5,928 nucleotides of DNA. It comes from CAKSIW01 sp045576435. GTDB lineage: Bacteria > Bacillota > Clostridia > Monoglobales > Monoglobaceae. The DNA is taken from the NCBI GenBank assembly GCA_045576435.1, contig JAZNGL010000036.1, positions 1-5,928 of the forward strand, in the 5' to 3' direction. Shown here one piece after another: positions 5,500 to 5,928 of the stretch. Below the pieces are notes generated by a model. That model was not told the origin of the DNA and ran no database searches. It saw only the letters and a list, made by a program, of their open reading frames with translations. A program made the position numbers and the translations under genes. The first letter of the stretch is position 1. Every line of letters begins with the position of its first letter.

Positions 5500-5523
5500 A
5501 ATTACAAAACAGGAGGAATTATC

Positions 5524-5826
5524 ATGCCGAAATTAAAAGGAAGTTATACAAATATACTAAACAAACTTATCACAGATAAAAACATCTCTACAGCAGAATA
5601 CCGCATACTGTGTTATCTGCTTATGAGAGTCGGGAACCAAGATATTTGTTACCCATCTCTTAACACGATAGCAGCAGATACAGACATCGGTCTAAGCACA
5701 GTTAAAAGAGCAATACCGTCACTTGCGAAAAAGGGATATCTTAAAAAGATAAATCGCAAAAAGGCTAACGGCTCTGCAACATCAAATCTCTATCAGTTCA
5801 CAGAAAAGATTTACGGAACAGACTAA
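5524..5826 (+). CDS. small winged-helix DNA-binding protein (replication-initiator-like)
   Basis: A 100-aa protein that is almost entirely one winged helix-turn-helix domain. Residues 23-36 (TAEYRILCYLLMRV) form the first helix. CYPSLNTIAADTDIGLSTVKRAI (42-64) is the helix-turn-helix with the sensor-like YPSLNTIA motif. Residues 65-78 (PSLAKKGYLKKINR) form the next helix and wing, ending in the lysine-rich KKANGSATSNLYQF. This matches the HTH_36-type domain found at the N-terminus of phage and plasmid replication initiators. No C-terminal oligomerisation or helicase-loading domain is present, so it could instead be a stand-alone regulator. AGGAGG at 5511-5516 with 7-nt spacing fixes the start. 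It lies beside a tRNA remnant, consistent with belonging to an integrated element. Confidence 0.8.
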   Translation: MPKLKGSYTNILNKLITDKNISTAEYRILCYLLMRVGNQDICYPSLNTIAADTDIGLSTVKRAIPSLAKKGYLKKINRKKANGSATSNLYQFTEKIYGTD

Positions 5827-5864
5827 ATATATGGTGGCTCAAATTTGACTGAGGTGGTGTCAGG

Positions 5865-5928
5865 ATGGACTGCAAATAATACTTAGATAATAATACAATA
5901 AGGGATATTGCAAAAGAATAATATAAGC
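5865..5928 (+). pseudogene. possible broken ORF start at window edge
   Basis: GAGGTGGT (5851-5858) stands at proper distance from ATG 5865, but the frame reads MDCK, stop (TAA 5877-5879), YLDNNTIRDIAKE, stop (TAA 5919-5921), YK to the edge. The segment between the stops looks protein-like and polar, so this may be a decayed gene of the element, with CAA-to-TAA changes as one route. All three + frames are closed here, so it could equally be non-coding. No family is recognised. Confidence 0.2.

Larger units (their letters stand above)
5270..5928. mobile_element. left end of a putative integrative element (continues off window)
   Basis: Elements that integrate into a tRNA 3' half rebuild an intact tRNA at one end and leave the original 3' fragment at the other. 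Here the fragment abuts the ordinary chromosomal side (terminator, TIGR04076-like gene) on the left, so the element should lie to the right, where a replication-type winged-helix gene is found. The 9-bp direct repeat CTTAAAAAC at 5347-5355 and 5390-5398 could be recombinase arm-type sites, but it is short and AT-rich. No integrase, excisionase or relaxase is visible in the window. The outer boundary is the window edge, not a real end. Confidence 0.45.

Noticed and set aside
1..5928. CRISPR array, rRNA, riboswitch or complete insertion sequence
   Set aside because: No regularly spaced repeats, no rRNA-like segments, no recognisable riboswitch core and no transposase were seen.

Overview
The window looks like the chromosome of a low-GC, strictly anaerobic member of the Clostridia, probably a gut Oscillospirales or Lachnospirales relative. 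The reasons are AT-rich intergenic DNA, strong AGGAGG-type ribosome binding sites, near-consensus SigA promoters, and a PerR plus reverse-rubrerythrin defence typical of anaerobes. The taxon is an inference from gene style, not from a marker gene.

Layout. Positions 1-75 hold a 17-bp perfect inverted repeat, followed by a possible 36-codon small ORF on the + strand (77-187). A bidirectional terminator (144-177) ends gap, the glycolytic NAD-dependent glyceraldehyde-3-phosphate dehydrogenase (minus strand, 201-1235). The AT-rich divergent region 1236-1462 carries a minus-strand promoter for gap, a Rex-like operator in the gap leader, and a plus-strand promoter for the next operon. That operon is rdgB (house-cleaning nucleotide pyrophosphatase), ttcA-like (PP-loop tRNA thiolase; its start overlaps the rdgB stop as ATGA) and an ABC-2 polysaccharide-export-type permease whose ATPase partner is not present. 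A perfect TTGACA/TATAAT promoter embedded in overlapping palindromes then drives perR-rbr, a peroxide sensor and an oxygen/peroxide-scavenging reverse rubrerythrin, closed by a strong terminator (4607-4637). Positions 4638-4834 are AT-rich and I see no gene there. A small TIGR04076-like protein of unknown function follows (4872-5174), with a strong bidirectional terminator after it (5227-5267).

Right edge. At 5270-5323, on the minus strand, lies the 3' part of a tRNA-Leu(CAG): second half of the anticodon loop, long variable arm, T arm, acceptor 3' strand and encoded CCA, with no 5' half. This is the usual scar left where an integrative element has entered a tRNA gene. By its orientation the element extends rightwards out of the window. 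Its first visible contents are a GAAT-rich repeat cluster, a terminator-like hairpin, a 100-residue winged-helix protein related to phage/plasmid replication-initiator DNA-binding domains, and a possibly broken reading frame at the edge.

How the parts fit. Two redox-linked circuits sit close together: gap with a candidate NADH-sensing Rex site, and the self-regulated PerR-rubrerythrin operon. Between them is a housekeeping operon. Nothing here is clearly a wholly new system; the most informative leads are the tRNA/element junction, the regulatory palindromes, the small ORF with its inverted repeat, and the permease without an ATPase.
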